Part shown: piece after piece, positions 6,757 through 16,185 of the stretch
How positions within the stretch are numbered: position 1 is the first letter of the stretch
Layout: each line of letters starts with the position of its first letter
From: Cetobacterium sp. NK01
Lineage (GTDB): Bacteria > Fusobacteriota > Fusobacteriia > Fusobacteriales > Fusobacteriaceae
Reading direction: 5' to 3'
Length of the DNA: 64,000 nucleotides
NCBI RefSeq assembly: GCF_024506395.1
Contig: NZ_JANIBO010000001.1
Coordinates: 1,178,001-1,242,000, forward strand
Program-made: the position numbers and the translations under genes
Notes under the pieces: generated by a model
What the model saw: only the letters and a program-made list of their open reading frames with translations
Databases searched by the model: none
Told to the model about the DNA's origin: nothing

Positions 6757-9700
6757 GTGAAAAAACTACTATTTTTATTTAAAATTTTTATAACTTTAAT
6801 AGTCTTATTAGAAACTCTCTATGGTAGGGAGATTAATCCGCTAAAGGCCTTTACATATGACATTATAATTTCAAACTATGAAAATAGTCCTAAAAGAGAT
6901 ATTGAGATAGTGAATGATTTAACAAAAGTTAAGGGGCAGTTAGCAAATAGTGGTGAAGGATTTTTAGATGTTGAAGGAGAGGCGTTTACCTCTTGGGAGA
7001 TATTTAAAAATGGTAAAAAAATTAGTACAGGAGATAGAGATCTTTTAGATGATAAGATTGTAGAGTTACTTCCAGAAGAGAGTATAAAATATGAGATTGT
7101 AGCTACACCAAATCCAAAACTTTTATCTCAAGAGCTAAAAAATATAGTTACAATTTATGAGGATAATCAACTTTTAGAAAAAAGAACATATAAAGGTGAA
7201 GTGTTAGGTTCAAAGGCTAAAATAAAAAGAGAGGTAGATTTAAAAACTTACTCCCCTGGAGACTACATAAACTACAAAGTTGTAGTTGAACCTGATGGTC
7301 TAGGATATCTAAATAACTTCAAGTTAGACGAGGAGATAGATAAAATTTTAGTACCAACTTTAAATGGAAAAAAAGAACTACTTCTTTCAAATATAGAGGT
7401 TAAAAGTAATAGAGAAGATGTTCGAAGTGTGATGGATATCCCTTTTGGAGAGAGCTTAATCTATGAGATAAAAGGTAAAATAAACGAGAATATTTTAGGT
7501 GATATTGAGTATAAAGGGTTAGTTACGAAAAGCGAGCCATACAGTTTAGATATAAAATTTTTAAATACTGAGAAGTACTCTCCTGGAAAAGAGTATACAT
7601 ATGAGATAGAGATAAAAAATAGTGGAAAAGGAAATGGTAGTAATATTCCTTTGGAGTTTCTAGTGGATAAAAGTGAAGTAGTGAACTGGAAGGGAGAGGT
7701 TGTTAAAGCTTTCCCTAAAAATGAGACTAGTTTAAAAGAGGTAATAGCTTTAGGAAAAGGCAAAAAAATTATAAAAAAATACAATGTATATGTAGATGAT
7801 TTTAGTGTTAGTGATATAGAATCAAAACTATTGATTGATAGTCATACGGTCAATAATAAAATTTCATCACACAGTTCAGAGCCTAAGGTAACCTACCAAG
7901 TAGAGAGCTATTTGGATAAAAGTGGAAATAAAAAACTAAAGGGATATACATCAGAAGGTTATATAGAATATCTTTTTAAAGTTGAAAATAAAGGTCTTGG
8001 AATTTTAAATAACTATAGATTTAATAGTAATATAGATAGTTTAAAAACAAAATCTGTAAGTGGAAGAGAGATTTTAGCTTTTTCATCTAGTGATAAAAAA
8101 ATATCTCGAGATAAAGGGATAATAGTGGATGAAACTTCAGAGGGAGAGGATGTTTTAAATATATTACCTGGAGGGGCTGTAGAGTATAGAGTAAAAGGAA
8201 AAGTATCTAAAGAGTCAGTGGGAGATATTGTAAAGGATAACGTAGTTGCAAAGATGGACAAAAGTGATGTAACTCATAGTTTAAAAGTATTAAAAGAGAG
8301 TTATAAAGCTGGTGAAGAGATCGATTATACTATCACTTTGAAAAATAGAGGTTATGGAACTGCATATGAACAAAAATATAGATTAGATGTAGATAAAGCT
8401 TTAGTTTCAGCTTCAGGAGTTGAAAATAAAAAAGTAAATGCTTTTAAAAATAGCTCTCCAATTGAGAAAGTTCCAGTGATATATCCAGGGCAAGAGGTAA
8501 AGTATAACTTTAAAGGTGTTACTAAAAATAGTATTTTTGATAGTATACATATGAGATCTGTTTATGGAGATGATATAAAAGAGAGTGAAGTTAAGTCTTT
8601 ACCTGGAAAGCTTGAATTTTCAAATAGTTTAAAGAGTGTTAATGGAAAGATAGTTACAAAAGGGATGAGATATAAGCCTGGAGATATGGTAACTTATGAA
8701 GTTGTTTTAAAAAATATTGGAGAGGGATTTTTAGATAACTTAAATGTAGAAAGTAATTTAGATAATGTAAAGGCTTTAGTAGCTGGTTCAGATGTTAAAG
8801 AAAAAGTTTTAGAGGGAATAAACATAGGGATAAAAAGTAGTGATCCAAGAACTGTTATAACTTCTAAAATGGGTGATACAGGTAATCAGATTAGAAAAAA
8901 TATAGATTTTGCTCCAAAGAGTAGTATAACTTTTGAAATATCAGGGATAGTTTCAGATAGGGCTATTGGAACATTATCTGGTATGAGTTTTGTGATAAAT
9001 GGAATGGGAAAAACTAGTGATGAACTAGGTAGTGTTGGCGGTTCAGTTAGTGGAGAAAAAACTCTTTTAGAACCTGAAAATGGAATTTATAAACCAGGGG
9101 ATAAACTGAAATATATGCTTACAATCAAAAATAAAGGAGATGGGTATGGTCGTTCAATACCTATAGAGGATATACTTTCTGAAGTTACAACAGAGAAAGA
9201 GGGAAAGCGTTATGGTAGAGCTTTTTCCAATTGGAAAGTAACATATTTAGGAGCTAAAGATGAATCGAGTAGATTTAAAAAACATACTCATTTGAAAAAT
9301 GAAGTTTCTGGTCGAGAGGATTTAAATACAAAAGTTGATATAGGTCCAGGAGTAACGATAGAGTTTTTAGTAGAAGCTGATATAGATAGTAACGCTATTG
9401 GAGTTATAGAGAGTAAAGCTAAAATAGCTGGCGGAACAAATGACGATCAAACAATATATTTAAAACCCATGTCTGAGTACTCAGAGGAGGAAAAAGCTGA
9501 GCAAGGAGTAAGAGTTCGTTTAAGTTCTACAAAAAGTGAGATAAAGCTTGGAGAGGTAGTTGGTTTTACTGTTAGTGTGGAAAATTTAGATAAAGAGAGC
9601 TATGAAAATCTAAGTTTAAAAAATACTACACCAAAAGGGTTTAGGTATCTAGATGAGGAGTTCCAGAAATTTAGTTTAAAACCAGGGGAAAAATATAGTA

Positions 9701-12441
9701 AAACATTTTATATGAAAGCTACTGTAGGAGCTAATATAGGTAAAAATATATTTCAAAGTTATGTGGCAAATAGAAACAGTAAGATATCAAATATTGGTGA
9801 AGCTAGTGTCAATGTAAAGGGAGATTCACTTTTAAATACAGCTACTATAATTGGTAAAGTAATAGATGAAAAAACTGATGAAGGAATACCATACGCAGTT
9901 GTTTATACACCTTCAGGAGTAGTAGTTCAAGCGGACGAGTTTGGAAGATTCCATCTTCCTGATCAATGGGTTGAAAAAGCTTTTGGAGAAAATTTCTCAT
10001 TAAAATTAGATGAAAATAGTTTGCCAAAAGGAAGTGTAATAAAAAGTGAAAATCCACTTGTAAAAAGAATAACTCCCTACTCTTTAACAAAGTTTAATTT
10101 TATAGTTCAAAAGGGAAAAGAGGATGAGTCACAAGAGGTAAAGAGTGAAAAGAACTATACATATATGGGAACAGGTCTTGTTGATGCATATGTAGGAAAA
10201 GATAGTGAAAAACCAAGAGCTACATATTTTGGTAAAGGAAGTTATGGTGACTATAAACTTACACTTCATTTTGATACTAAGGATAAAAAAAATCAGACGC
10301 TTTTAGAAAGGGTTACAGATGATGATTATGTATATTATCCAACTTATGGAGACGACTCTAAAATTAGAAAAGAGATAAGTACAAATGGAAAGCTTTATCT
10401 AAAGTTGGAGCACAAAAAATCATATATAATGTGGGGTAACTATGAAACAGGATTTGTAGGAACAAAGTTTATGGATTACAACAAGGAACTCTATGGACTA
10501 AAAGGAGAGTATAAAGAGGATGATATAAATGTAAAAGTTTTTATGAGTACTCCAAATACTATGTATGGTCATGATGAGTTTTTAGGAACTGGTGGAAGTT
10601 TATACTTTTTGAAAAATGGTGAAGTATTAAAGGGCAGCCAAAAAGTTTGGATTAAAATTGTTGATTCAGACACCTATGTTGTGGAAAAAATAATATATCT
10701 ACAAGAGGGAAGAGATTATGAAATTGATCCTTTTATAGGAAGGGTTATACTTACAACACCTTTAAGCGGTGGAAGTTCTACAGATTATTACGCATATTTA
10801 GTAGTTGACTATAGCTATCTTCCAAAAGATGGAGATGTAGTTGATTCATCTAACTATGGTGGGAAAGTAGTAAAGGATATAAATGACAATGTAACAGTTG
10901 GAATAACAGCTGTTCATGAAACTCGTGGAAAAACAGATTATGATTTAAAAGGTGTTGAAGTTAAGTTAAAAGATGAAAATGGAAACTATATAAAGGGCGA
11001 GTTTAGCAGTAGTTCAGGAGTTTCTAATGTGAGTAATTATCTATCCTTTGATGGTGGATTGACTTTCCAAGAGGTGGATAGAGATGAGAGTAAAATATCT
11101 GGAAATGCATATAGAATTACAGGAGCTCTAAAACTTTTAGAAGAAGCTGAGTTAAAAGCTTGGTATGAAAGAAAAGAGAGAGGATACTCTTTTGCTTCAG
11201 ATTTAGATGACAGATTTTTAGAGACTTTTGGAAGTGAGCTAAAATATAGCCACTCTGAAAACTTAAAAAGTTATTTGAAATTTCAATATGTAGATCAGAT
11301 GAAGTGGGGAGAGAAAAGAGAGACAGGAACAGTTACTAGTGCTAAGTTAGAGTATATTTTAAATGAGAGTACAAAACTTTATAGTGAGATAAAAGCTGGA
11401 CTTAGTAACGCTCTATCTTTAGGAGCTGAAAAGAGAATAAATGACAGATTGAAAGTTAATGGAAGAACATCTTTTGGAGATTCAGGAAACTACTTTGAAC
11501 TTGGAGGAGATTATCAACTTTTTGATAACTATAATATCTACTCAGGTTATAGTTCAGATGGAGAGATATCTAGAGATAGATACACTGTAGGTCAAAGAGC
11601 TAGAGTGGGAGAGAGAACTAGTATCTATCAAGAGAATCAGTTTATAAAAGAGAGAGGTAAAAATGCATCACTTCAAGGATATGGTATAGATTACGATTTA
11701 AGAAGAGGTGTAACTTTAGGTGGATCTATTCAGCATGGTGAGCTTATTTTACCAAATGATGAAAAGAGTCGTAGAAGAGGAGGATCTTTATATTTAAGAG
11801 CTGAATTAGAAAATTTAGCTTTAAGAAATAGAGTTGAATATAGAGAGGATAAAGGATCAGAGGCTATAGAGCAGTATCTTACAACTAACTCTTTTACCTA
11901 TAAGTACAGTAAAGAGTATACTTTTGCAGGTAAATTTAATTACTCTTTTACAGAGGATATCTATAGAAATAGTTATTTAGAAAGTAGCATGGGCTTAGCC
12001 TATAGACCTATAGACAACGATAGATTAAACTACCTTTCAAGATATACTGTAATATTAGATAGAGACACTAAAACAAATAAAGATTTTAGTGCTCATATAG
12101 GGGAGTTTGAAACAATCTATTCCTTTACAAGAGAGCTAGATATATCTATGAAAAATGGGTATAGACGTGAGAAAAATAACTATTTAAATGAGCTATATAT
12201 GTTAGGTTTTAAAGCTAACTACAGTGTTATGAATAGTTGGGAAGTTTTTGGTCAATATCAATGGTTAGTGGATAGAGCTAGCGAAGATGTTTTAAGTGGT
12301 GCTATCTTTGGAATCTATAAAAATATAGATAGAAATATGAAGCTTGGAGGGGGATATAACTTCTCTGGGTTCAAGGATTCTTTGGGAGAACAGGACTATA
12401 AGACTTCTGGATGGTTTTTAAATATAATAGGGACTATGTAG
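6757..12441 (+). CDS. Giant outer-membrane protein with DUF11-like repeats and C-terminal barrel
   Basis: A 1,894-residue exported protein. I start it at GTG 6757, because AAGGAGG (6745-6751) sits just upstream and an in-frame GTG at 6742 would precede that site. A signal peptide follows (KKLLFLFKIFITLIVLLETLYG). Residues about 30-1020 hold at least six DUF11/CARDB-like units marked by Y-x-PG-(D/E)-x-(I/V)-x-Y and a following K-N-x-G-x-G, for example YSPGDYINYKVVVEPDG, YSPGKEYTYEIEIKNSGKG and YKPGDKLKYMLTIKNKGDG. Near 1027-1070 is a carboxypeptidase-regulatory-like unit (GKVIDEKTDEGIPYAVVY). From about 1130 to the end are alternating aromatic beta-strands ending WFLNIIGTM, which look like an outer-membrane barrel. 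Inference: a barrel-anchored surface adhesin or scaffold. It is transcribed alone. Confidence 0.8.
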   Translation: MKKLLFLFKIFITLIVLLETLYGREINPLKAFTYDIIISNYENSPKRDIEIVNDLTKVKGQLANSGEGFLDVEGEAFTSWEIFKNGKKISTGDRDLLDDKIVELLPEESIKYEIVATPNPKLLSQELKNIVTIYEDNQLLEKRTYKGEVLGSKAKIKREVDLKTYSPGDYINYKVVVEPDGLGYLNNFKLDEEIDKILVPTLNGKKELLLSNIEVKSNREDVRSVMDIPFGESLIYEIKGKINENILGDIEYKGLVTKSEPYSLDIKFLNTEKYSPGKEYTYEIEIKNSGKGNGSNIPLEFLVDKSEVVNWKGEVVKAFPKNETSLKEVIALGKGKKIIKKYNVYVDDFSVSDIESKLLIDSHTVNNKISSHSSEPKVTYQVESYLDKSGNKKLKGYTSEGYIEYLFKVENKGLGILNNYRFNSNIDSLKTKSVSGREILAFSSSDKKISRDKGIIVDETSEGEDVLNILPGGAVEYRVKGKVSKESVGDIVKDNVVAKMDKSDVTHSLKVLKESYKAGEEIDYTITLKNRGYGTAYEQKYRLDVDKALVSASGVENKKVNAFKNSSPIEKVPVIYPGQEVKYNFKGVTKNSIFDSIHMRSVYGDDIKESEVKSLPGKLEFSNSLKSVNGKIVTKGMRYKPGDMVTYEVVLKNIGEGFLDNLNVESNLDNVKALVAGSDVKEKVLEGINIGIKSSDPRTVITSKMGDTGNQIRKNIDFAPKSSITFEISGIVSDRAIGTLSGMSFVINGMGKTSDELGSVGGSVSGEKTLLEPENGIYKPGDKLKYMLTIKNKGDGYGRSIPIEDILSEVTTEKEGKRYGRAFSNWKVTYLGAKDESSRFKKHTHLKNEVSGREDLNTKVDIGPGVTIEFLVEADIDSNAIGVIESKAKIAGGTNDDQTIYLKPMSEYSEEEKAEQGVRVRLSSTKSEIKLGEVVGFTVSVENLDKESYENLSLKNTTPKGFRYLDEEFQKFSLKPGEKYSKTFYMKATVGANIGKNIFQSYVANRNSKISNIGEASVNVKGDSLLNTATIIGKVIDEKTDEGIPYAVVYTPSGVVVQADEFGRFHLPDQWVEKAFGENFSLKLDENSLPKGSVIKSENPLVKRITPYSLTKFNFIVQKGKEDESQEVKSEKNYTYMGTGLVDAYVGKDSEKPRATYFGKGSYGDYKLTLHFDTKDKKNQTLLERVTDDDYVYYPTYGDDSKIRKEISTNGKLYLKLEHKKSYIMWGNYETGFVGTKFMDYNKELYGLKGEYKEDDINVKVFMSTPNTMYGHDEFLGTGGSLYFLKNGEVLKGSQKVWIKIVDSDTYVVEKIIYLQEGRDYEIDPFIGRVILTTPLSGGSSTDYYAYLVVDYSYLPKDGDVVDSSNYGGKVVKDINDNVTVGITAVHETRGKTDYDLKGVEVKLKDENGNYIKGEFSSSSGVSNVSNYLSFDGGLTFQEVDRDESKISGNAYRITGALKLLEEAELKAWYERKERGYSFASDLDDRFLETFGSELKYSHSENLKSYLKFQYVDQMKWGEKRETGTVTSAKLEYILNESTKLYSEIKAGLSNALSLGAEKRINDRLKVNGRTSFGDSGNYFELGGDYQLFDNYNIYSGYSSDGEISRDRYTVGQRARVGERTSIYQENQFIKERGKNASLQGYGIDYDLRRGVTLGGSIQHGELILPNDEKSRRRGGSLYLRAELENLALRNRVEYREDKGSEAIEQYLTTNSFTYKYSKEYTFAGKFNYSFTEDIYRNSYLESSMGLAYRPIDNDRLNYLSRYTVILDRDTKTNKDFSAHIGEFETIYSFTRELDISMKNGYRREKNNYLNELYMLGFKANYSVMNSWEVFGQYQWLVDRASEDVLSGAIFGIYKNIDRNMKLGGGYNFSGFKDSLGEQDYKTSGWFLNIIGTM

Positions 12442-12460
12442 ATTAATAATTTTAAATTAA

Positions 12461-12500
12461 AAAAAGAGAGATTTCGGGGGACGTTGAAATCTCTCTTTTT
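12461..12500. terminator. Bidirectional terminator
   Basis: A perfect 15-bp stem, AAAAAGAGAGATTTC with GAAATCTCTCTTTTT, has a 10-base loop. A-rich and T-rich flanks let it serve both the plus-strand giant gene and the minus-strand GlsB-like gene. Confidence 0.88.
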
Positions 12501-12502
12501 AT

Positions 12503-12748
12503 TTATCTGAATTTATTGAAAAGCCAAAGTACTACAATGGCTCCAAAAGCTGCAGTAAAGATACTACCAATATTTAATCCATGAACAGAACCAATACCGA
12601 TAATACTACCTATAAATCCACCAACGAAGGCTCCAACAATACCAAGTATCATAGTGGCAATTATTCCTCCACCTTGAGTACCAGGCATAATAAATTTAGC
12701 TAAGGCACCAGCTAGAATTCCAAGGATAATCCATGTTAAAATTCCCAT
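12503..12748 (-). CDS. GlsB/YeaQ/YmgE-family stress membrane protein (copy 1)
   Basis: An 81-residue, glycine-rich protein with three predicted membrane segments, of the transglycosylase-associated/GlsB family. Diagnostic stretches are LTWIILGILAGALAKFIMP and TMILGIVGAFVGGFIGSIIG. Family members are induced by envelope or acid stress in several bacteria; the molecular role is not known. RBS AGGAGG lies 8 bases before ATG. A close paralogue lies at 18063-18314. Both copies are on the minus strand, divergent from an exported outer-membrane protein gene. Confidence 0.93.
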   Translation of the reverse strand: MGILTWIILGILAGALAKFIMPGTQGGGIIATMILGIVGAFVGGFIGSIIGIGSVHGLNIGSIFTAAFGAIVVLWLFNKFR

Positions 12749-12860
12749 TTTCTAAACCTCCTAAAAAAAATTTTTTATTTTATAATCACTTATTCAGAGA
12801 TAGTTTTGACTTTCTTTTTTTTTCTTAAAAATAAATTTATTATTTAAAGAATAACATCTG

Positions 12861-12869
12861 TGATACAAT
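12861..12869 (+). promoter_or_regulatory. Probable extended -10 promoter
   Basis: TG-A-TACAAT (12861-12869) lies 47 bases before the start of the 280-residue outer-membrane protein gene. The region 17 bp upstream (TATTTA) is a poor -35. Confidence 0.5.
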
Positions 12870-12916
12870 AAAAGGGATTTTAAGGAATTTTAAGGGAAAA
12901 AATTAAGGGAGAAATA

Positions 12917-13759
12917 ATGAAAAGAACAACGGGATTATTATTTTTACTACCGCAACTGCTTTTAGCGCAGGAGTATTGGAATGGGATTCCATATCCAATG
13001 AATCGTTGGGGTATATCAGGTTTAGGAGTAAACCAAACAGAAAAAGGGAAGATAAGCAACATTGATATAAACATAAAAAAAATTCCCATTGGAAACAATG
13101 AGGTGGATTTAGAGATTATTAATCCAGAATCTATTGAAGTAAAAGCTAAGGTTAGAGGAGTAAAATTAGATTACTTTGTATTACCATTTTTGTCTATTTA
13201 CGGAATATATGGTCAATTAGAAGCAGATGTAGATATGAGAGCAGGAAGCCCTCAGATAGGAATACCAGGAACTGGAAATGGCTTTGTAGATGGAATAATA
13301 GGAGATTACGAAGATAAGATAAACAATCATTTAGAAAAAGTAAAATTAAATGGAAAGTTTAAAACAGAGGGAGACATTTACGGTATTGGTGGTATTTTAG
13401 CTGGAGAGTATAAAAATGTTTTCGGAATGCTTCAATATACATACACTGAAATTCATATGAAGGATGGTTTAGCTAAGAAAAAAGCAGAGGTTTCAAATGC
13501 AAGATTAGGTTATAGTTTTAAACCAAAAGATACATTTATAACTAATATTACTCCATATTTAGGAGCTACTTATCAGCTTATGGGAACACAAGTTAAAGCT
13601 GGAATTGGAGATTTAAATGCCACAATAGATTTAGAGTTAGATGAGATATCACCTGCAGCAGGAGTATTTGTTCAGCTTTCTAATAATATGACTCTAATGG
13701 TGGAAACAACTTGGGGAACAAAGGATTCAGTGGCTATAGATATAGGATATAGATTTTAG
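12917..13759 (+). CDS. Outer-membrane beta-barrel protein, 280 residues
   Basis: An exported protein of unknown function. A signal peptide MKRTTGLLFLLPQLLLAQ is followed by a mature chain of alternating polar/hydrophobic strands. It ends in DSVAIDIGYRF, with a terminal phenylalanine typical of outer-membrane barrels. Its middle (about 95-140) is glycine-rich (GSPQIGIPGTGNGFVDGIIG). The ATG is preceded by AAGGGAG. The downstream uvsE starts 12 bases after the stop, so the two are probably co-transcribed. I do not recognise a specific porin family. Confidence 0.8.
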   Translation: MKRTTGLLFLLPQLLLAQEYWNGIPYPMNRWGISGLGVNQTEKGKISNIDINIKKIPIGNNEVDLEIINPESIEVKAKVRGVKLDYFVLPFLSIYGIYGQLEADVDMRAGSPQIGIPGTGNGFVDGIIGDYEDKINNHLEKVKLNGKFKTEGDIYGIGGILAGEYKNVFGMLQYTYTEIHMKDGLAKKKAEVSNARLGYSFKPKDTFITNITPYLGATYQLMGTQVKAGIGDLNATIDLELDEISPAAGVFVQLSNNMTLMVETTWGTKDSVAIDIGYRF

Positions 13760-13771
13760 GATGGTGGTAAA

Positions 13772-14587
13772 ATGCTAGGGCTTGTTTGTATGTTAGATGG
13801 AAAAGGCATGAAAAAAGGTGTTAACGCACTTAAAAACTTTAATTTAGAAAAAGTTAAAGAAGCAGCACTTTTTAATTTAGATTATACTTTAGACTGTATA
13901 AAATTTTGTTTAAAAAACAACTACATCTATAGAGTTTCATCATCTGTAATTCCATATCCTGATCTTTGGAACTGGAGAGAGGATAGAGATATTTTACAAA
14001 AGTTAGAAATCATAAAGGAGTATAGCTCTAAAATAAGACTTATAATTCACCCAGATCAATTTGTAGTTTTAAATAGCGATAGTGAAAAAGTTATAGAAAA
14101 CTCCTTGAAAATATTGGAAAGCCAAGTACAGTTTGCAAAATTTGCAGGTATAAGTGAACTAGTTCTTCACATTGGAAAAAAAGATGGTATAGATAAATTT
14201 ATAAAAACATATAATACCTTAGACGATTACACTAAAAGTATATTAGTTTTAGAAAATTGTCACTATTATAGAGCCACTGAAGTTTTAGAGCTATGTGAAA
14301 AAATGGATATCTCTATGGTTTTAGATGTGCATCACGCAAGAGTTACAAAGGATGAAAACTATAATATAGAAAAAATAAAAAAAACATGGAAAAATAAGAA
14401 ACCATTAGCACATATATCAAGTGGAAAAGACTCCATAGATGATAAATCTCATAGTGATTACATATCAGATGAGGATATAAAAAAGTACATCTGGCTTTTT
14501 AAAGATTTTGATGTGGAGATAGAAGCTAAGAAAAAAGAGAAAGCATTAAAAAAAGCTGCAGATGCAATAGCTATCTACAGCTTGTAA
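13772..14587 (+). CDS. uvsE: UV DNA damage endonuclease UvsE/UvdE
   Basis: A 271-residue TIM-barrel endonuclease that nicks DNA 5' to UV photoproducts and starts an excision route independent of UvrABC. The family pattern is intact: RVSSSVIPYPDLWNW, IHPDQFVVLNS, LVLHIGKK, LVLENCHY, MVLDVHHAR, HISSGKD and a C-terminal EIEAKKKEKAL. These supply the His, Glu and Asp metal ligands. Length is near the usual 290-300. The GGTGG ribosome site lies in the 12-base gap after the outer-membrane protein gene, so translation may be coupled. A terminator (14592-14620) separates it from the convergent aspD gene. Confidence 0.93.
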   Translation: MLGLVCMLDGKGMKKGVNALKNFNLEKVKEAALFNLDYTLDCIKFCLKNNYIYRVSSSVIPYPDLWNWREDRDILQKLEIIKEYSSKIRLIIHPDQFVVLNSDSEKVIENSLKILESQVQFAKFAGISELVLHIGKKDGIDKFIKTYNTLDDYTKSILVLENCHYYRATEVLELCEKMDISMVLDVHHARVTKDENYNIEKIKKTWKNKKPLAHISSGKDSIDDKSHSDYISDEDIKKYIWLFKDFDVEIEAKKKEKALKKAADAIAIYSL

Positions 14588-14591
14588 AGTG

Positions 14592-14620
14592 AGGCTAAGG
14601 GTTAACTTTAGTCTTTTTTA
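14592..14620 (+). terminator. Terminator after uvsE
   Basis: An imperfect 8-bp stem with G-U pairs (AGGCTAAG with TTTAGTCT) is followed by TTTTTTATTT. It overlaps the 3' end of aspD on the other strand. Confidence 0.6.
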
Positions 14621-16171
14621 TTTAGAGTTTTCATATTGAGTATGGAACTCTTTTAAAATTTGCTTAGTCTTTTTACCAATAGCTTCATATTGGTATTCTT
14701 TTAAGTTTGCTAGAGAAACTCTTAAAGTAGGATGAGTATCTCCAAATCCTTTTCCAGGAAGTAGAACAACACCAGTTTCTTTAGCTAAAGCAAATAGGAA
14801 ATCATTTATTTTATTGTTATCTTTAAACCACTGTGCAAATTTCTCATCAAAAAGTTCAAGAGCAATATCAGCAACATTTATAAGAGTGTAGTAACTTACA
14901 ATATTTTCATCATCATTAAAATGACTTCCTAAAGATGAATATAAAAGTTTACATCTGTTTCTTATAAGTTGTTTACATGAGTTTTTATAATCTGAATTTA
15001 GATCAACTAGTGAGTTTAAAGCAAATAATACCATCTGTAACTGTTGAGGAGTAGATATTCCTGCAGTGTGGTTTAAACCTACAGCTCTACTATCTGCAAC
15101 TATTCTATCAATGAAAGATAGAGTTTTTGGAGTTGGTGTCATTATTGCATATCTACTGTTAACTTCATCATCAGCTGCTTTTAAAAACTTATCAAAAATA
15201 CTATCATGTGAAACAGAGATAGTACCTAATCTCCATCCTGTAGCTCCGAAATATTTTGAGAATGAGTAAACTAAAAGAGTATTTTTAGGAACTATTCCAA
15301 AACATGAAACAAAGTTATCACCAAATGTTCCATAGACATCATCAGTTATAATCATAAGATCAGGTCTGTCGTTATCTATAATTTTCTTTAAGTTTAATAG
15401 AGTTTCAGTACTTAATTTTGTTGATGGTGGGTTACTTGGATTAACAAGACATAGTAGTTTTATACTAGGGTCTTTAAGCTTTTCAAGTTCAGCTGCAGGA
15501 AGCTGCCAATCAGATTTAGGATCAAGCTGTAGTTCAACAATATCTAAATCATATTCAGATAATTTTGGAATCTCTAAATATGGTGTGAAAATTGGAGTTA
15601 CAATAGCTATTTTATCCTTTGGTTTAATAAGTTTATTTGTAGCTAAAGAGTTGAAGATGTAAAACATTGCAGCTGTTCCACCCTCTGTTGCAAAAACATC
15701 AAAATCAGTTTCAATTCTATTTTGACACATCTCTTTAGTTAGATATTTTTTTACAATAATTTCAGAGTTAACAAGCATTCTTGGAGGTGTAGGATAGTGG
15801 CTTCCTAAGTAAGCTTCTACAAACTCCATTAAAACCTCATCAGTATTTAAACCAAGTTGGTCTTCAATATAAGATAGGTATGTTAAAATTCCATTTACTT
15901 CAGCAGAACAAGGTTCTTTTCTTAAAAATATTAAGAAACGAGTGTAAATACCATCTTTTTTAGGGAATCCACCAATATGATTGTGAAGATACGAGTATGA
16001 AACTTCAGACTCTTCAATGGCAAATTTACCAATTAAGTTAAAAACTCTACGAGGAAGAGTAGCTAAAAAATTTGGATTTCCTCTACCAGCATTTAAAACT
16101 TCACCTTTAAAAGCTTCGTCAGCTAATTTAATGAGCTGATCTTTTAGCTCAAATGGGCTTAACTCTTTCAT
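14618..16171 (-). CDS. aspD: Bifunctional aspartate transaminase / aspartate 4-decarboxylase
   Basis: A 517-residue PLP enzyme of the aminotransferase class I fold in the AspD/AsdA group. It removes the beta-carboxylate of L-aspartate to give L-alanine and CO2 and has aminotransferase side activity. Visible motifs are NPSNPPS (244-250), ITDDVYGTF (275-283) and SFSKYFGATGWRLG, where Lys306 should bind PLP. The long N-terminal extension (to about 115) and total length near 530 are typical of this group and longer than ordinary aminotransferases. It follows aspT by 14 bases in the same operon. AspT-AspD pairs form a proton-motive decarboxylation cycle in Tetragenococcus. Confidence 0.93.
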   Translation of the reverse strand: MKELSPFELKDQLIKLADEAFKGEVLNAGRGNPNFLATLPRRVFNLIGKFAIEESEVSYSYLHNHIGGFPKKDGIYTRFLIFLRKEPCSAEVNGILTYLSYIEDQLGLNTDEVLMEFVEAYLGSHYPTPPRMLVNSEIIVKKYLTKEMCQNRIETDFDVFATEGGTAAMFYIFNSLATNKLIKPKDKIAIVTPIFTPYLEIPKLSEYDLDIVELQLDPKSDWQLPAAELEKLKDPSIKLLCLVNPSNPPSTKLSTETLLNLKKIIDNDRPDLMIITDDVYGTFGDNFVSCFGIVPKNTLLVYSFSKYFGATGWRLGTISVSHDSIFDKFLKAADDEVNSRYAIMTPTPKTLSFIDRIVADSRAVGLNHTAGISTPQQLQMVLFALNSLVDLNSDYKNSCKQLIRNRCKLLYSSLGSHFNDDENIVSYYTLINVADIALELFDEKFAQWFKDNNKINDFLFALAKETGVVLLPGKGFGDTHPTLRVSLANLKEYQYEAIGKKTKQILKEFHTQYENSK

Positions 16172-16185
16172 AATAATACCTCCAT

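Noticed and set aside
7461-10090. Minus-strand open frames within the giant surface-protein gene
   Set aside because: No ribosome sites or recognisable domains; the plus-strand frame is continuous through 1,894 codons with repeats.
14618-16171. Ordinary aspartate aminotransferase
   Set aside because: Length of 517, the long N-terminal extension and the adjacent AspT antiporter fit the bifunctional AspD decarboxylase.
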